In this document: in pieces, positions 1-14,308 of the stretch
Layout: each line of letters opens with the position of its first letter
Numbering within the stretch: the stretch's first letter is position 1
Origin: Ridgeia piscesae
Taxonomy: Eukaryota; Annelida; Polychaeta; Sabellida; Siboglinidae
Direction of reading: 5' to 3'
Assembly (NCBI GenBank): GCA_025642075.2
Contig: JAODUO010000540.1
Coordinates: 60,001 to 124,000 of the forward strand
DNA length: 64,000 nucleotides
Position numbers and translations under genes: made by a program
Notes under the pieces: model-generated
Databases searched by the model: none
The model's input: only the letters and a program-made list of their open reading frames with translations
What the model was told of the DNA's origin: nothing

Positions 1-3000
1 CTAAGAAGAAGTGGCAGGACGTGACGTGGTGAGCGCAACGACCGACGCTATGGTCCCAGCTGCTACTGATGTAGACGACGTGTCGCCGCGTCACGCCGAC
101 ATGTCGATGACAGATGGTTGTCACCGCCTCAGAACGCAGCGAAGCCCCGGGGGAGGAAAGGTGGAGGGGGCGAGGGACAGGAGGCAACAGGGGCGAGTCA
201 ACGCAGCAAAGGTCGAGGCGCTCTGACGCAATGAGTGCACTGTCCACTATCAACTGGTCAACAACGGGGTCACAGGTATCAACAGTCAGTCTAAGTACCA
301 GACATTGCACGTAATGTGTTCTGAGGAATGCAACAAAATAATGAATTTAACTTGGCCAGCTGGGGTTGAACGCCTAGATACGCTGGGAGGTGGCGCCGTA
401 AGCAGAGGCATTTTGAGAAATAAACTAACTCGGTAGCTTATGCTACATTCATTCTCAGTAGGTGGGTGCATATTGCTAAGGTTCAGGAGTAACATTATTT
501 CATAAATAACATTGTTTCGTTATATCTGGTGTCTGATATACTGTACAAATAGGTTCTTTCGGAAACAGGTTCCTTCGGAAACGTGATTCAATGTGATCAA
601 CAAACCACAACGATTATTGTATAGATTTATTACTCAAACGTTACCAACTTTGTTTGATTTAGATTGATTAATTTCAAATATGTTTACTGATCCAGCCTAA
701 CCTGTCAAAAACAAGCCAAACGGTTGCCAAATCATCGAAAAGAGCAACGTGTACAGTCCACTTTTGTTTTACTGAAACAGCATGATTTCCGGAATGATAA
801 ACATGACTTTGAATCAATGAATATTATTTATACCTGTCCAGTGTTGTATTATGGACGCAACATGTCAGAGCACGTGGTTGGTAACTTTAGCGTTATTTCT
901 AAGCTGTTGACATGCGAGTTCTGTAATATTAATTACAATAATGGAATATCGGAAATTTGATCCAGGTTAAGTTGGTTATTGCTATTTAAACAAATTAGCT
1001 GTGAATAGAGAGCTATGGCTTAGAACTGTTGACTTAAGAATTATTACCTTAATTAATAATCTAGGTTATTTTTAACTTATCAATGTATACCTATACAGTG
1101 GCGAATATCTAGTACTTATTGGGGGGACAAACTTAATCAGTAACCAGTAGGAATTTCTATATTAATACAAAGATGCGAAACAGGATTATAATAAAATTGA
1201 ATTTTGCCATAACACACGGACGGCCAATGGCCTTCATATCATAATTATATTCAGTTTAAATCATGTACGATTAATAAAATTGGGTGAATACGGATGGCGG
1301 GCGCTAACGCTCACTTTCGGCCACCTCCACGCCCAACTGTACCCCTCTGTAGGTAGGCTACCACAAAACGCCCAATTGAACTCTAATTTGGGATCGCTAA
1401 AAAGGCTTTTACAAGTGCACCTCCTTGTCGTTGTACATATAAACCTACCTGCAGACCTCACTAAAAATAATATTGTGGATTGAGCCCCAGGCCCTCCCCC
1501 TCCGTCGTGACGCTTATAATATTATGACCTGCACAACACTACAATATCACGACATCGTGTTCAGGTAATTCTAGACGTGTCCACATGTCATATATACGGT
1601 GTCAAATTACGCCACACTAGAGTACGTACGGCCATATCGTGGCATGCGCACTTTATTGACACGCCCAATCCCTCGAACCAGCTCCCAAGAAGCGAGTTCA
1701 CACGAACAGGTCGTCGCGTAGCTACAAATCAATATTCCGTAGCATGCCGAGAATTGACAGCCACGACAGGCTCCAAGAAATTTCAGGCTTACGGTGGACA
1801 TGCCAATGCGCTGGCGCTACGTCGATACGCCATTGATGGTGGGTCATTTTGAGATCTGGCTAGACTGGGGAAGGTAATGTGGCGACTCACCTGTACTCGT
1901 GGTCGGACTGTGGCAGACTCGGGAAGGAATTGGCGACGCACCAACCGGCGCGCCCCTTCTCATTTATATGTCCCGCCTGCAATTACGCAATTCGGACATG
2001 GACGGAACCATCTGTAGGGGGTGACAGGTTGTAGAGCGCTGCGCAGTTTGCATCAAGGGCCGTATAGGTCTGGTTAGTGCGTAGGTGACTGGATGATTCT
2101 GACTTCAACCGATATGCAGACGTCATCGGCTAGACTCGGGTCGTGTATATAATAATAGTTAAGGCTGTAATAGGATAAATAATAATAAATAGGTTAAAAT
2201 AGGTATATAAATTACTAGCCAGGATATGTGCATATATTCTGGCATAAACTGCTCGTCGCATACGCCTACTGTTATGTTGGACGATGGCAGTATATTAGTA
2301 TGTTTCCACGATCTGTAGGGCCGGGATTTATTGTAACAAGATTAAAATGTTGCTCATTCACGCTGTGTTTATGCAAACCTTCCGAAAAATGTCACCCAAC
2401 GATGTTACATTTTCTTTACACATTGTTTTGAACTTATTAGCGGAAATAATTTTAGAAATAAAAGTTGCATTTACCCCTGATATAATTGCTTCAGGCCCTA
2501 CTGACGAGTGGAATAAAATTATTGCATACATATTAGCCAATGTTTCATAGATAGACTGTATAGGTATGTCATACCCTAAGAAATTGGATTTTGTGTTGTT
2601 CGTTTCTGTTATTATGGTAGATCTGCTTGCTGTAAGCGTGGGTTTCTTCAAAAAATATTTTAATTGCATAGGAATCTAATTTGTTATAACATATTATTGT
2701 ATTTTATTTTACAAATTGAACTTTTATGTTACATTCGGCTATTAGGTTTTGAAATATATTGCATAACTGATTACAGTAATTAATCTATGCGTGTGTAGAA
2801 CAACTGATTAAATTAATGGTGTCATGTTTGACACGGTAGGAAGGTGTATAGTTGTATATCAGGTACAGTATGCCGTAATTGGTGCATAAACTAAAGAGAT
2901 CGGTGTCATTTTAAGAGACGTATTTTATGACCATTCTCCGTCAAAAAAATTAACCGCTTGCAACGATTGCAATCGTATAATGTGTTGTATTTTGCAAATA

Positions 3001-3597
3001 CTTCTTAAACCTAGTTCACAGGCTAACCTCTGTATCATATGCGAATCCTTTCTCTGTAAACAACGATTTGTCATTGTGTTCCCACTACCATATACCACCC
3101 CATTGTCGCTACATCCACGTATTGTCATTGAACTGCGGTCTACACTACGACTGCAGTATTGTAAACACAACACTCGTGCTACATGCGTGCCTCGTTGTCG
3201 AGGTCATTTAGTGCACACTCACACCCAAATACGTAGTAGCCTGGCTGAAGATGTATGGCCCTTTTTCTATAGCACTTGCAATTTGTTAATCTCGCTCATG
3301 AATAACACGATAATTGAGTTCGAAAATATATGACACGAAACTGAATATAACACGTTATTATTACGTTAACACTACATTGCGTTTGAAAGCTCCATGTTGC
3401 AGAAGTCAGGGATAAGTAGATATCCATATAACCTACACCCTATAATACATTATCGAGAGTTTTTGCACAATAATTCAACAACTCGTTGCTTAGTTATTTT
3501 GCTTAGCTCGAGTCTTAGAAAAGCTAGACTCCATAATATATTATTATCATAATTATATAGTGGCGTAGCCAGGATTTTGCCATACAGCATCCATGAA

Positions 3598-3598
<1 letters not shown>
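1..3598. other. Intergenic DNA, no gene recognised
   Basis: No open frame here exceeds about 100 codons, and none resembles a family I know or shows paired splice sites with coding bias. CpG is fairly common, unlike the two gene bodies further right, which fits unmethylated intergenic DNA. A short GTGGCGTAGCCAGGA-like stretch near 3562 resembles the edge of a dispersed repeat but could not be extended. Confidence 0.6.
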
Positions 3599-3641
<43 letters not shown>

Positions 3642-3661
3642 ATATATATAAATATATATAT

Positions 3662-3702
<41 letters not shown>
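3599..3702. repeat. (TA)n microsatellite, interrupted
   Basis: Alternating TA for about 100 bases with short AATATA and TTATAATA interruptions. It is self-complementary and can form a hairpin. Confidence 0.95.
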
Positions 3703-3705
<3 letters not shown>

Positions 3706-3890
3706 CAAATCTAATGCTAAAATTTACTGACAAGTTTGCCAAGTACGTAAGTAAGAAACTAAGAGAGAAACGACGTAGTACTAAAGAGACACGAACCCAT
3801 AGCCCCTAAATAATATTCACCTAAACCGGCCACCATATTCCTTATACACAGGCATCCCTATATCCTATTGTACTTTGTCATCCAAAATGT

Positions 3891-3891
3891 A

Positions 3892-3923
<32 letters not shown>

Positions 3924-3981
3924 TAATATTATATTTTATATATATTACATTATTACATATATATATATATATATATAATAT

Positions 3982-4017
<36 letters not shown>

Positions 4018-4025
4018 CATTATTC

Positions 4026-4070
<45 letters not shown>

Positions 4071-4079
4071 GTATATATA

Positions 4080-4117
<38 letters not shown>

Positions 4118-4122
4118 ATTAC

Positions 4123-4211
<89 letters not shown>
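3891..4211. repeat. Long compound (TA)n microsatellite
   Basis: About 320 bases of TA dinucleotides broken by TTATTA, GTATATA and TATTACATTA blocks. All open frames across it, on both strands, are Tyr-Ile repeats and not genes. Confidence 0.95.
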
Positions 4212-4215
<4 letters not shown>

Positions 4216-4653
4216 CATCAGTAAGAATGAGCTCCATATCTACTATACTGTCTTTTCGGGAAACGCCAGTCTGATTCCCTCCCATCGAGTGACCGCTATT
4301 TTTAAATCCCGGGAAGAAGGAACGCCGGAGAAACTGGTGGGAAAGACGACAGTTGGTGAACTTTTCACTCCCTCATTGGGAGTGAGAAGTTCAGTCGGCG
4401 ATCAAGCCGGCGGTAAGTCCATTGAACTCTGACCTGTTCAAACATTCACAATGCCCAACTACTCGAGGGTGGGAGCCGCGTGGGAGGGGGATAAACAAAC
4501 ATGTAGCCGACCCATGATCGTGCCATGATACCGTGGTGTAAATTAACATTTGCTTCATAAATATGTCCAAGAATACACAGCGGAACTGGACCCTGATAAC
4601 AAGACGATCTCAGCATCCCGGCTTCATGTCATGTCTGGTTTAATTTGAATGTA

Positions 4654-4657
<4 letters not shown>
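4212..4657. other. Unique spacer between TA arrays
   Basis: About 440 bases of non-repetitive sequence between two TA arrays. No coding signal or family match was recognised. Confidence 0.5.

Positions 4658-4739
<82 letters not shown>
4658..4739. repeat. (TA)n microsatellite
   Basis: About 82 bases of essentially uninterrupted TA dinucleotide. Confidence 0.95.
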
Positions 4740-4741
<2 letters not shown>

Positions 4742-6193
4742 TATAATACGGAACGACGGCGCAATGCAAGCAGTACGGAGCCTGGAAGTTTGCAGAGAAC
4801 GTTGGTATGTTGTCAGGGATTTTGGGAACAGATAAGGGTCAAGGTACGCGTTTTAGAATAGCTGCAGCGCGTTAATCCAGTCCACATAGCTTAAGGCGTT
4901 AGGCTAACATCTCACGTTGTAAGAATTACGTAACCGACACTGCCGGCTTCGGCAAAGCTGGGCTGACAGAAAAGTTGTCGAGGGACCTCCACAAAATATT
5001 GGCATATTTAAGAGGTCCTCAATATGGTAAATCGTCCACCTAACAGTGATCTAGTGAAGTTCTCGTGGTTTGGGGGTCGAATAAATATCGGTGATTAATA
5101 AAAACTTATTATCGTGTCTCTATAGGGTAGCACGACAACTGATAACACTAATCAGTGACTAAGCTAGGTGACTAAGCTTTACACATTATATTGAATTAAG
5201 CGAGTTACTCAAAAAACAATTTTGATTAATATAATGACGTGGTGTTGATCTGAATGATCAAGGATATTAAAAATTAGGAACCCGGTGGTAGATAGACAGA
5301 GGACATTCAATGATCGAAATGTAATACACCAATTATCAAAACACTAGTTAACACGGAAACCAACGGGGATATCAATTGCATGCCCAGACTATGCGCTTCT
5401 GCCTTCCCTCCGGAGTGTTTACGCGATTGATCGGACTTCGCGATTGACCTACGCAACTAACGTGTCATTTGAGCGCAGACGAAAACAAGCATTACATTTA
5501 TCTCACCGGATTTCCGAAAATACTAAAGATAGAGGGCATGGTCGTCAAGTGTTTGTGGAGAAATGGTAGGAAAACGATCGACCATTAATTATTGCTAAAA
5601 TGGCATCACCATCAATCATCATTGCCATTGGTTGCTTGAAGATTGCTTGAAACGTTGTTATGTCCCCACACACTGACACAGTCCTGTGTTTGTCTGTCTG
5701 TTAAATAGGCATACGTTAAGTTGTATGAGGCATCTGTCATGCAACAACTATACGTAAACTGTATCACTGGACGACCGTAGTTGAACTCCGAGGACGGGCC
5801 CTTTCACTTGAAAAAGTTACAAAGACGTCGAGACAGCGGTGACAACAATTTTGACACGGCCTTCGCAAAACTAATTAGCACTACACTGCGCAGTTGTAGC
5901 TTGATAACTACACATCATCGGACATATTCCAGTAAAATTTAGCATAACTGTATGTCTTTGTAATTGAGAAAAGCTGCATCGTTTGTGCACACTTTGACAG
6001 CAGTGTCAGTGACGCGGTTAAGACAAATACGTGCTTTTTGACTTGCTCCCCAAACATAGCAAACTGCACCGCTTTTGATGATTCAAAACATCAAACTGCA
6101 TAACCTTCTTCTGATATCCAACAGCATTCAATTTAAGGCTCCACAAAAACTCGATTCATTCCCCTCTAAGACTAAGTCTTTCCCGAAGTGGGA
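4740..6193. other. Intergenic DNA, no gene recognised
   Basis: No coding frame, RNA gene or long repeat was seen. Confidence 0.55.
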
Positions 6194-6607
6194 TTTACAT
6201 TTTTCAGGGCGTTAAATAATATCCGGGTGACGTTTCTGCTCTTATGCAATAAATGTAAAATCATCAATATGCAGCGAAACGTACAGCATTTATGACATAA
6301 AATACTACGGGCTGTTCGTTAACTCTACTGTGGTGACCATTGTGAAGAGTTGTTTAACATTTCAATCAATACATTAAAATATTGCGTTTGTTTAAATCAC
6401 TGTCACGGATTTTAGCGCACTGCAGTTACGTGATTTGTGCTTGCTATAAAAACCGGTTTGCTTCATGTTAATTTGCGACAAATAACTTTGCTGAAATGTT
6501 ATATACGTACATTTAATGGCCGATATATATAAGGCTAAATAGATATTTTATATAAGATTAAGCGGAAACGTCACCCGGATACTTTTAAACGCCCGGAAAA
6601 CGTAAAC
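6194..6607. mobile_element. Foldback / MITE-like element with about 47-bp inverted termini
   Basis: The left arm (6194-6240) and right arm (6561-6607) are inverted copies of each other. Both contain ATCCGGGTGACGTTTC, flanked by GGGCGTT and TTTAC blocks, with a few mismatches. The 320 bases between them have no coding potential. Long termini around a short non-coding core are typical of non-autonomous foldback or MITE elements. I could not define a target-site duplication, so the family is unknown. Confidence 0.65.
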
Positions 6608-9600
6608 GCTACAGCGCATCACCGTGAACCGGTGCAAACGTCAACGTAACGCCGTTTGATTGGTTAATAAAGATATTATATCTTAACTCATTTAAAATAA
6701 TAGACTTCTATGCCTATGCATTTTTTTCTCGTACACAAGACATAGAAATAAAAAACAATAAAATGATACATAAAATTGATGTACTATAATTAAAGGCAAT
6801 AAAACAACTAATATAAACAGTGTAAAATGCGAAACTGTCGTAATGACGTATCGCTAACCTGACAACCAGAACGAAGCCGACGAAAAACTCTGGTACTGGT
6901 AGGGTAAATGTAATGGACAAGTTTCGTATCGCACCTTCCAGCGGTCACAGACATTACAATGTGAATTACAATGCGGCCATCAGGTAGGATTCAACAGCAG
7001 AGAATCGGGCGGTTGACGAGGCTTATATCGATTGTTGACGTTAGTCCTGGACCTGCATTGCCAATGGCAATGTGGCAATGAATATAATTGTAAATACAAT
7101 AGTTACTAGTTCCATGGCATGTTTATGATGGTGCATGTCGATTGTATGTATAATAGGTAACAATATACCGTTTATAGAATTTAAATATATAAAAATATTT
7201 TAGAAAACAATACAAAATCTATGACTTTTGCACAGCCTGCTGTGTAGCATACGTTCATACTGGGGCTGGATCACTACGTTGAAATGCAGTTAAAAACTGC
7301 TATGTCTATGACGGCTTAGTTTATACAGGCTTTTTTTTTTTTGTCAAAAATATATTTGTAAACATCTTATATCCAATATTACCTATATTTGGTTTATTTA
7401 CAGGATTATTTGTCGGACTTTTAGTTATTTTGTCTACTCAACTGTCTTCGGGAGGGCCCAGTAAATTGCCCTTCCTTCAACATTTACTATTTTCTTATGA
7501 GACCTTTCAGTGACCTATTTTTTATGTCAATATATACACAAGTTCACTGACTTAATACATGTACCGTTTTGCTACATGCTTAAATAACGGTAAATTCAAA
7601 ACGACTTAGCTGCAAAGCGCTACATACGATTTGTATAAGAAATTCAGGGTCCTCTTAGTAAATACTCATCTAACTACTAGCCAAACTTCAGAAACCTTCA
7701 GAAAACTACCACGAAGATATAATTATCCGACCTTACCGCATATCCACTCGTCAAATGCAAATTAATAATTAACCTAAACTGTTAAAGTAAAATTTTGTAT
7801 TCTCTGTCATCTTGGGTCTCAGAAAAAATCGTTTCACCTTCATACGATTAACAGGAGCCTCGTAAAAGGAGTTTCCCTGGACCTCCCATCATGAGCAGAA
7901 CAAGCCTAATGAGTACAAACAGCAAGCCGCCTACCGACGCGAACCTGACGGATTTGCAGGTCCCTATCAATATGCTCATCACTAGCATAAGTGCTGTATT
8001 GAATGTTGCAAGTAAATCTAAGATGCTAAATGCATTGATCACCTAAATGATGTTACGTGATCATGGTTAGGGGGTGTGCATAGGCAGATGAAATGGTCCT
8101 TGACCTTTAAGTGTGCCCGCATTTTGAGATTTTTCAGTTGGGTGGATAGTCGCCGTATAAATCTCCAGCCGCACCCATCTTCGATTGTTAGCAACACATG
8201 TCGGAGAAATCTTCAGCTGGATGCACTACCACAAAAGCGGTGTTGGTGCTGCTTTAGCCATTACAGTGAAATAGGGCACACACACCGCAAGGTGTGAATA
8301 ATATGTATCGTTGGCGTATGTTCGAGAATAACGCTTGCGAAAAATCCCACTCTGTGTACACCAATCTAGACACACTCCTGTTACATGCAAACAGCTGGTG
8401 CAAGACTTGCAGGCAAATGCTGATCAACTGTCAGAACCAGCTGAACGGTGTGGCTACTTAATTGCTAGCACGCATGTACGTAGATGGCACCACTTTCACT
8501 GGCTCACGGGCGAAACGAGGCAACTGGGCTATCTTATCAAGATAGGTCTGTAGTATTCTTGACTGGACCGCCAGTGAGAACAGTGCGAAGGAATGCGCCC
8601 GGGTTTTTCAAACTTCCATCACCATTCTACTGTACTTAGTATATAAATTATGAACAAAATTAATATAGATTTTGGTGCCGCGTGGCGGCCATCTTGGATT
8701 GTAAAAAGCCAAGTGGATGGCAAATGTCATTAAAACACCAAGAACTATCGAAAAATAAAACGATTGTAGACAGACATTGCGAGGTTCCCGGGTCGAACCA
8801 TCGGACTAATATACTTACCCATTCGATCATTCCCAGGAGCGGCTGAGGGGTATTACATATTCAATATAGGGGCCTAATTACTTCTACTTCGAGTTCACAT
8901 TATGGCTTAGACGCAACAGCCAATATCGAAACAGCCGAATCTTGACTGAGCTTATAGCTTCAGCGTTTTGCAAGGTGAGGATACAATCGCAAGAACTTAC
9001 ATAACACACTTGACAGATGGAGGTAACACGACAACATTGACACCTACCTTTGTCACATCAATGTCCCACTTCGAAACAGACTGACAAAACTGTCACCTCA
9101 ATCTGTATGCGGCAGGCGTAGTGGAATTGCTAGAGCAATACTAATGCTAACACTGATTACAGAAGTGTCCCATTCGCATATGCAAGTCAGACATCGGACA
9201 CGAATATCCTTAACTCATCGCAAACGTCAGCACGTGAAGTGACACGTCGTCTACGCACGTATTTTGTAAACAACAAAATGTTGTATTCACGGAAGCATGA
9301 CGCATGTTTAAGTTGTGCAACAAGCACATCCGCTAGGCTAATAATATAAATCCGAACGGGTTCGAATTGCGCACATCACGTAGATGTTGACTTACACTCT
9401 CCGACGTGTGATATCAGTTTGATCGCGGCGTAGTTACCATGCAAGCATTGCACGTCACTGTTTCATTTTGATCTCACATACATATGTTTACAGTTCTACA
9501 TAACACATCCCGCGCTAGAATCACACAGCGGTGTCTCTTTATTTTAACTTAAGCAATAGGCGATCGACCATATATTGCGTGGCAGATCTCTGGAGATCAT

Positions 9601-12600
9601 AAATTATTGTTGTTGATATTCGCGACATGTGAACTACTGAGCGTAGAGCGGACTTAGATTGACCGATAGAGCTACAGTCGGTTAGGGCATTGACGCATCG
9701 TAGCAAGGATCGGGGATGGTGGTCGTTGATGTTCGGATCTAACCACGTAAATAACCCATCCTAGTTGCTATGCTTCAGTTCCACATCGACACGACGGACG
9801 TCATTCGTTTACTAAATAAATTATTCTCGAATCATGTGTTTAAAACGTGAACTAATAATAGAAGTTGCAGCGCTAACAAATCCAGAAACATTTCTGGTAA
9901 TCCGTAAAAATTGCTTTATTGTCACTATTTAAACTGCGCTTGGATATCACATCACAAAGAAATGGCTGAGACGCTTAGTGACGAAATGTTGTACCAGAAG
10001 TAGCGATTACACCGCACTGTCTATGATACACATATGAACGTCAGTTACCACTATACAATCAACCACTAAATGATTCCACCAATTTAATGTGAACGATAAA
10101 GGCAAATCATATTCACCTGGGTACGATTATCCAAAAAACACTTGGCCGGCCATGACGTGTTTCGATTAGCGGCAGCTACCTAAAAGACGACAGACGCGGG
10201 TCCACGAGTACTGAAAGTGTCGGCGGTCTATAAGGCGACTTCGATGGTTAGATGTTGCAACAAGCTACGGCGCAGGATCTCAACGATCACGCGATGTGGC
10301 AAGAGCGGACATGGCTTAGCCCACCGGTCTCTTAATATTCCCATGAAGTCTGGAGCTCGCCTAAAACCCCAGGAGGCAGTAGGAAGTGAGCACCATGGTC
10401 AACATTTGCATCCGGTGATTGATTTTGTTGTATCATAAATACAGACGACTAAGACGTGGCAAAGACGCAACTCGCGAAGCACTTCTAGGGCTGTCGAAAT
10501 GTGTACTGGGTGGAAGGGGGTCTTTCTTTGACTTTCTTCGGGTGAACCGGACCGATCCGACGTCACGTGGATCTCCACAGACATTTCCACACTGTATGTA
10601 TTGATGTATTACAACTTGGAACATTATCTAGAATGTAAAACATTCACGTTTAAACTCCATGTTTCCATATGTTACCTTAAAATTAAAAAATCCGATGTGC
10701 ATACCAGCAGTTTTTAAACCAATACTTCTTTCACGATTTTTTAGAAAAAGAAAAACACATTTCCTGTTTGAATATTCCTTGTTTCACCCTTCATCGTTAA
10801 CCGTAACAACACGGTTAATGTGCAGAAGTGAATCACTGACACACAGCGCGCGCTTTCACGCACGCACGCACGCACGGAGACGACAAAACAACCGTTTGTA
10901 CGAGAGTAAGTTTTAATTAGGTACAGTACTGTCGACTCGTGACACATCGCTAGCACCATACGCCGATATATCTCAATAGATTGCTACACATTACACCAGT
11001 TTCAGATACACGTGCGGCACAATGTAAATCGGGCTTAGTTTTGCAGCCCGGACAACTGCCGATTTGTAATCAGTGTCAACAATACATCGAATAAGTTAAT
11101 GCTAACAGCTCAACAAGCCCCGCGTCGAAAGCCGACAACGCAATGTTGGCAGCGCTATTGCAGTCTACGCAGCCGCATTTGTGCGCAATCTCGACAGGAT
11201 GTGACGTCATCACGGACACACACATGCCGGCGATAACAACATTCCCGCGTCACCAATTAGCGCCGACAAACACAGCAATACACAGCTAATGTTGCCTAGG
11301 CCGTGGCGGCATTTACGTGTCACCAACTAACGCGAACGAATAGTTACAGTAACAGCCGGCTATTCTGGCTGACACGCACCATAAAGTAAACGATTTGTAA
11401 GGAGTCAAAAATAGACCAAGTCGTGTTCTCCATATTACGCTAGTTTGTTATACAATATATCAATTAAGCCACTTGCATGACTTTCGTAGTTCGAGTAGAA
11501 GCTGCTATCACGTCTATAATTTTGTGTTTCATATCGATCACGTGGTTTGTGACACACCCGCACTCGGCCAATCAGCGAAGCGTAACTATGTACCTATGCC
11601 ATGTATGTACACCATGTTACGTATTTCACGCGATCAGTACAACCGCGTAAACACGTTTATACTACAACAATATATGATGAGACACAACCGGCTGTTTGTG
11701 TCTGGGCATTCAGGGGACTATTCAAATTCAAACGCCAAACAATACCCTGATGATGGTGACTGGTGACAGTTTGTTTTTGCGCAATTTTCATTTCCGAAGA
11801 CAAACTAACCTAAACAACTGAAATATAGCGAGCATTTCTCAAGACTAATCAGATACAGCCCGTATGTATCCCCTTTTTCCATGTTACTGAGCACGTCTAA
11901 TTTTACTCCACAAAGGTTCGTTTCGCTCGAATAAACCAATTCATTGTAATACTGGTTCATAATACTAAACAATTGGAACTGGTTAGAAATATGCGCTGAC
12001 AACTGACAGTACCCCGCTGGCCCAAAGAGTCTTGCCAGCTGCACCCCTGTATGTGTTGGGGTTAGTTGACTAGTTAATTAGACGAATCGCCGTTCTGGCG
12101 TAAACATTTTGATCATCATCGACATCGACTAAGTAACAGGTAGAACCAAAATGACAATATATTATTATGTTATGTTACAACTATGCGACGTCGCGTGGCT
12201 GCCATTTTCTGCCAGTGTCTGGATCCGGAGATAACGTGGCAATCTCGTATCAGACAAGGCGGGAACGTAGACAGTAACAATCAAACCGACCTATTTGGAT
12301 CCGATGTTACGGCCAAGACAACACAACTATCCAACCGTGCCGTGATTCTAGCACTTTACCCATTTTAGTAGTTGCTCTAGTAGACAGACACGTTCACTGA
12401 GTGTATTTGAATGGATGTTATCATGAAACATTTCATATAAATATTCCAATATGTTAGTATAATAAACTGCTGTAATAATCTCACTCAAAGAGCGTGCAAT
12501 CATGGTCCCACCCAGTCAAATACACTGTTTGATAGTACAAATTCCAAGGTTTGTCCGAAACCAGACAGGTAGCGTGATTCATAATATAAAACCGATGGAC

Positions 12601-14148
12601 ACACTACTTAATGCATGCTAACCAATGCCTGTAAAATGTGTAATGTGGTATACAAAAACCATCACAAATTAAAGACACCATCAGGTGGCATAACCTAAAA
12701 CTTCATTGTTTCAGCATAGGTATAACACCATTTAGTGTTAATGTTCCACTTTGTTTTGGAATGAAAAGTGGCATATCTGACATGCTGGTGTAGAATTCAA
12801 TACAACTTCTGAATGGTGTCCAACTTCAAACACATACAGTATTAGTAATATTTTTGTTCATACCTGAGTCACACAGATATCATAGATTAACAATCACAAA
12901 TAATTTCAACATGGGCAATATTATGCAGCTGGCAGCAGCAGGGTCATTAAACTATGAAACAAATTAATGTCAGTAACACAACTATTGTACAGAGAAACAC
13001 CATTGAAAACTTTCATACATCTTAAACTGAGTCTGCAGTGTCACTTAGCAGGTCCAAATCAACATAACAGAACGCTGTGTCACTAACATCACATCGAACG
13101 TTTACACTTTTTCAAATCATCTCACTTAAATTCAAATCAGTACACACCAGGTCGCTTGGAGGGACAATGTTCGGACTCTTGCAAAGGCACAAAACGTGCT
13201 TCGAATTCCTATCTACACCTGTCATCAGACGTGCCACATTTGCATACGTCTTTTTAATTTTACAAGTTAAGTTACAATTATGCACACATGCGGATGTAGC
13301 CATTTACAAATTAACAGGTGTAGTTAATGTACATGTAGCCGAACACAAAGTGTAGCCGAAACAACACTAACACAATCAATAAACATCCAACAAGATGGCA
13401 CCACCAGTGCGCGATGCCATCCAAAAAAAGCGCACAAGCTATAAATAGCAACTGCATTTAATTTCACTTTCAGTTCCATGATTTAACTAAATGATGTGGC
13501 TGTATAATTAACTAACTGTGGACCAACTTGGAATCTGAACATTCCAATAACAACCACATGCACACACGTACACAGTCACGGATGGCAATGCATTCACACG
13601 ACGTTGGAAATGACCATTTTATAATGCCCTCCATTTTATGACCAAATCGGTGCCAATAAACAGCATTTCGCAACTTCGTTGTCTGTTAATATTTTAATAA
13701 TTTGTCAGTCAAGTTTGCATTTGATCATGTGATGCTTTGACAAGTATATTATCAAACAGACCACCACTAGATGACGCCTGTACATATCAATTACAATGCT
13801 GCCATCTAGCAACAGTCAGTCTAACAAACAGAAGAAACAAGTAACATCATAACAGCCGAAAGTTAAATAAAACTAACTTTGAACAATTATAAAGATATTA
13901 ACAGACTGCAATCATCAGATACATGAATCTCTTCGGAACTGTCGCCACAATATTATCCTCAGTGCTAATGCTCCTAGTGAAGAGTCATCCAGATCTAACC
14001 TATGTGTTTGTGTGTTGGATTACTGCCGTATGTACGAGGGTGCCGATCGTGGCTCCAGCTTCATCACACCCACACATTGAAACCCGTCTGAGTCGGTCTA
14101 GACCGCCTGGCCTACTTATCATACAATCTAATGTGCCGTTCTCTTGCT
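6608..14148. other. Intergenic DNA downstream of the reductase, no gene recognised
   Basis: About 7.5 kb without a supported gene. Part of the right end should be the 3' untranslated region of the minus-strand reductase that stops at 14149. ATTAAA-like signals on the minus strand occur near 13456 and 13252, but neither can be chosen. The 8900-11500 stretch is CpG-richer than the gene body to its right. A short (GCAC)n run lies at 10858-10876. Confidence 0.5.
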
Positions 14149-14308
14149 CTAGCTGATCGTTGAAGTAATGCGGAAGAACTGCACGAACTTGTAGACAAGG
14201 CCCATCATGAAGAACCAGCAGTTGCGGGCCATCTGGGAACGAGCGATCAGCACGCGCCAGAACAGGATCAGCATGATCGTGTTGAACGTGTAGCGGATGT
14301 TTCGCAGT
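14149..14308 (-). CDS. FAR1: FAR last coding exon with tail anchor and stop (residues 463-515)
   Basis: Acceptor GTTACAG|ACTGC. It encodes [18 protein letters not shown], then IARSQMARN and FFRITSTIS, then TAG at 14149-14151. The hydrophobic run near the C-terminus fits the peroxisomal tail anchor of FAR1. Confidence 0.95.

Noticed and set aside
2358..2669. 103-codon minus-strand open frame
   Set aside because: AT-rich, no recognisable domain, no splice or promoter context.
7848..8042. 64-codon hydrophobic minus-strand open frame
   Set aside because: Short, isolated, and no known membrane-protein family recognised.
8685..8697. Second YY1-like motif (CGGCCATCTTGG)
   Set aside because: No gene start could be found near it on either strand.
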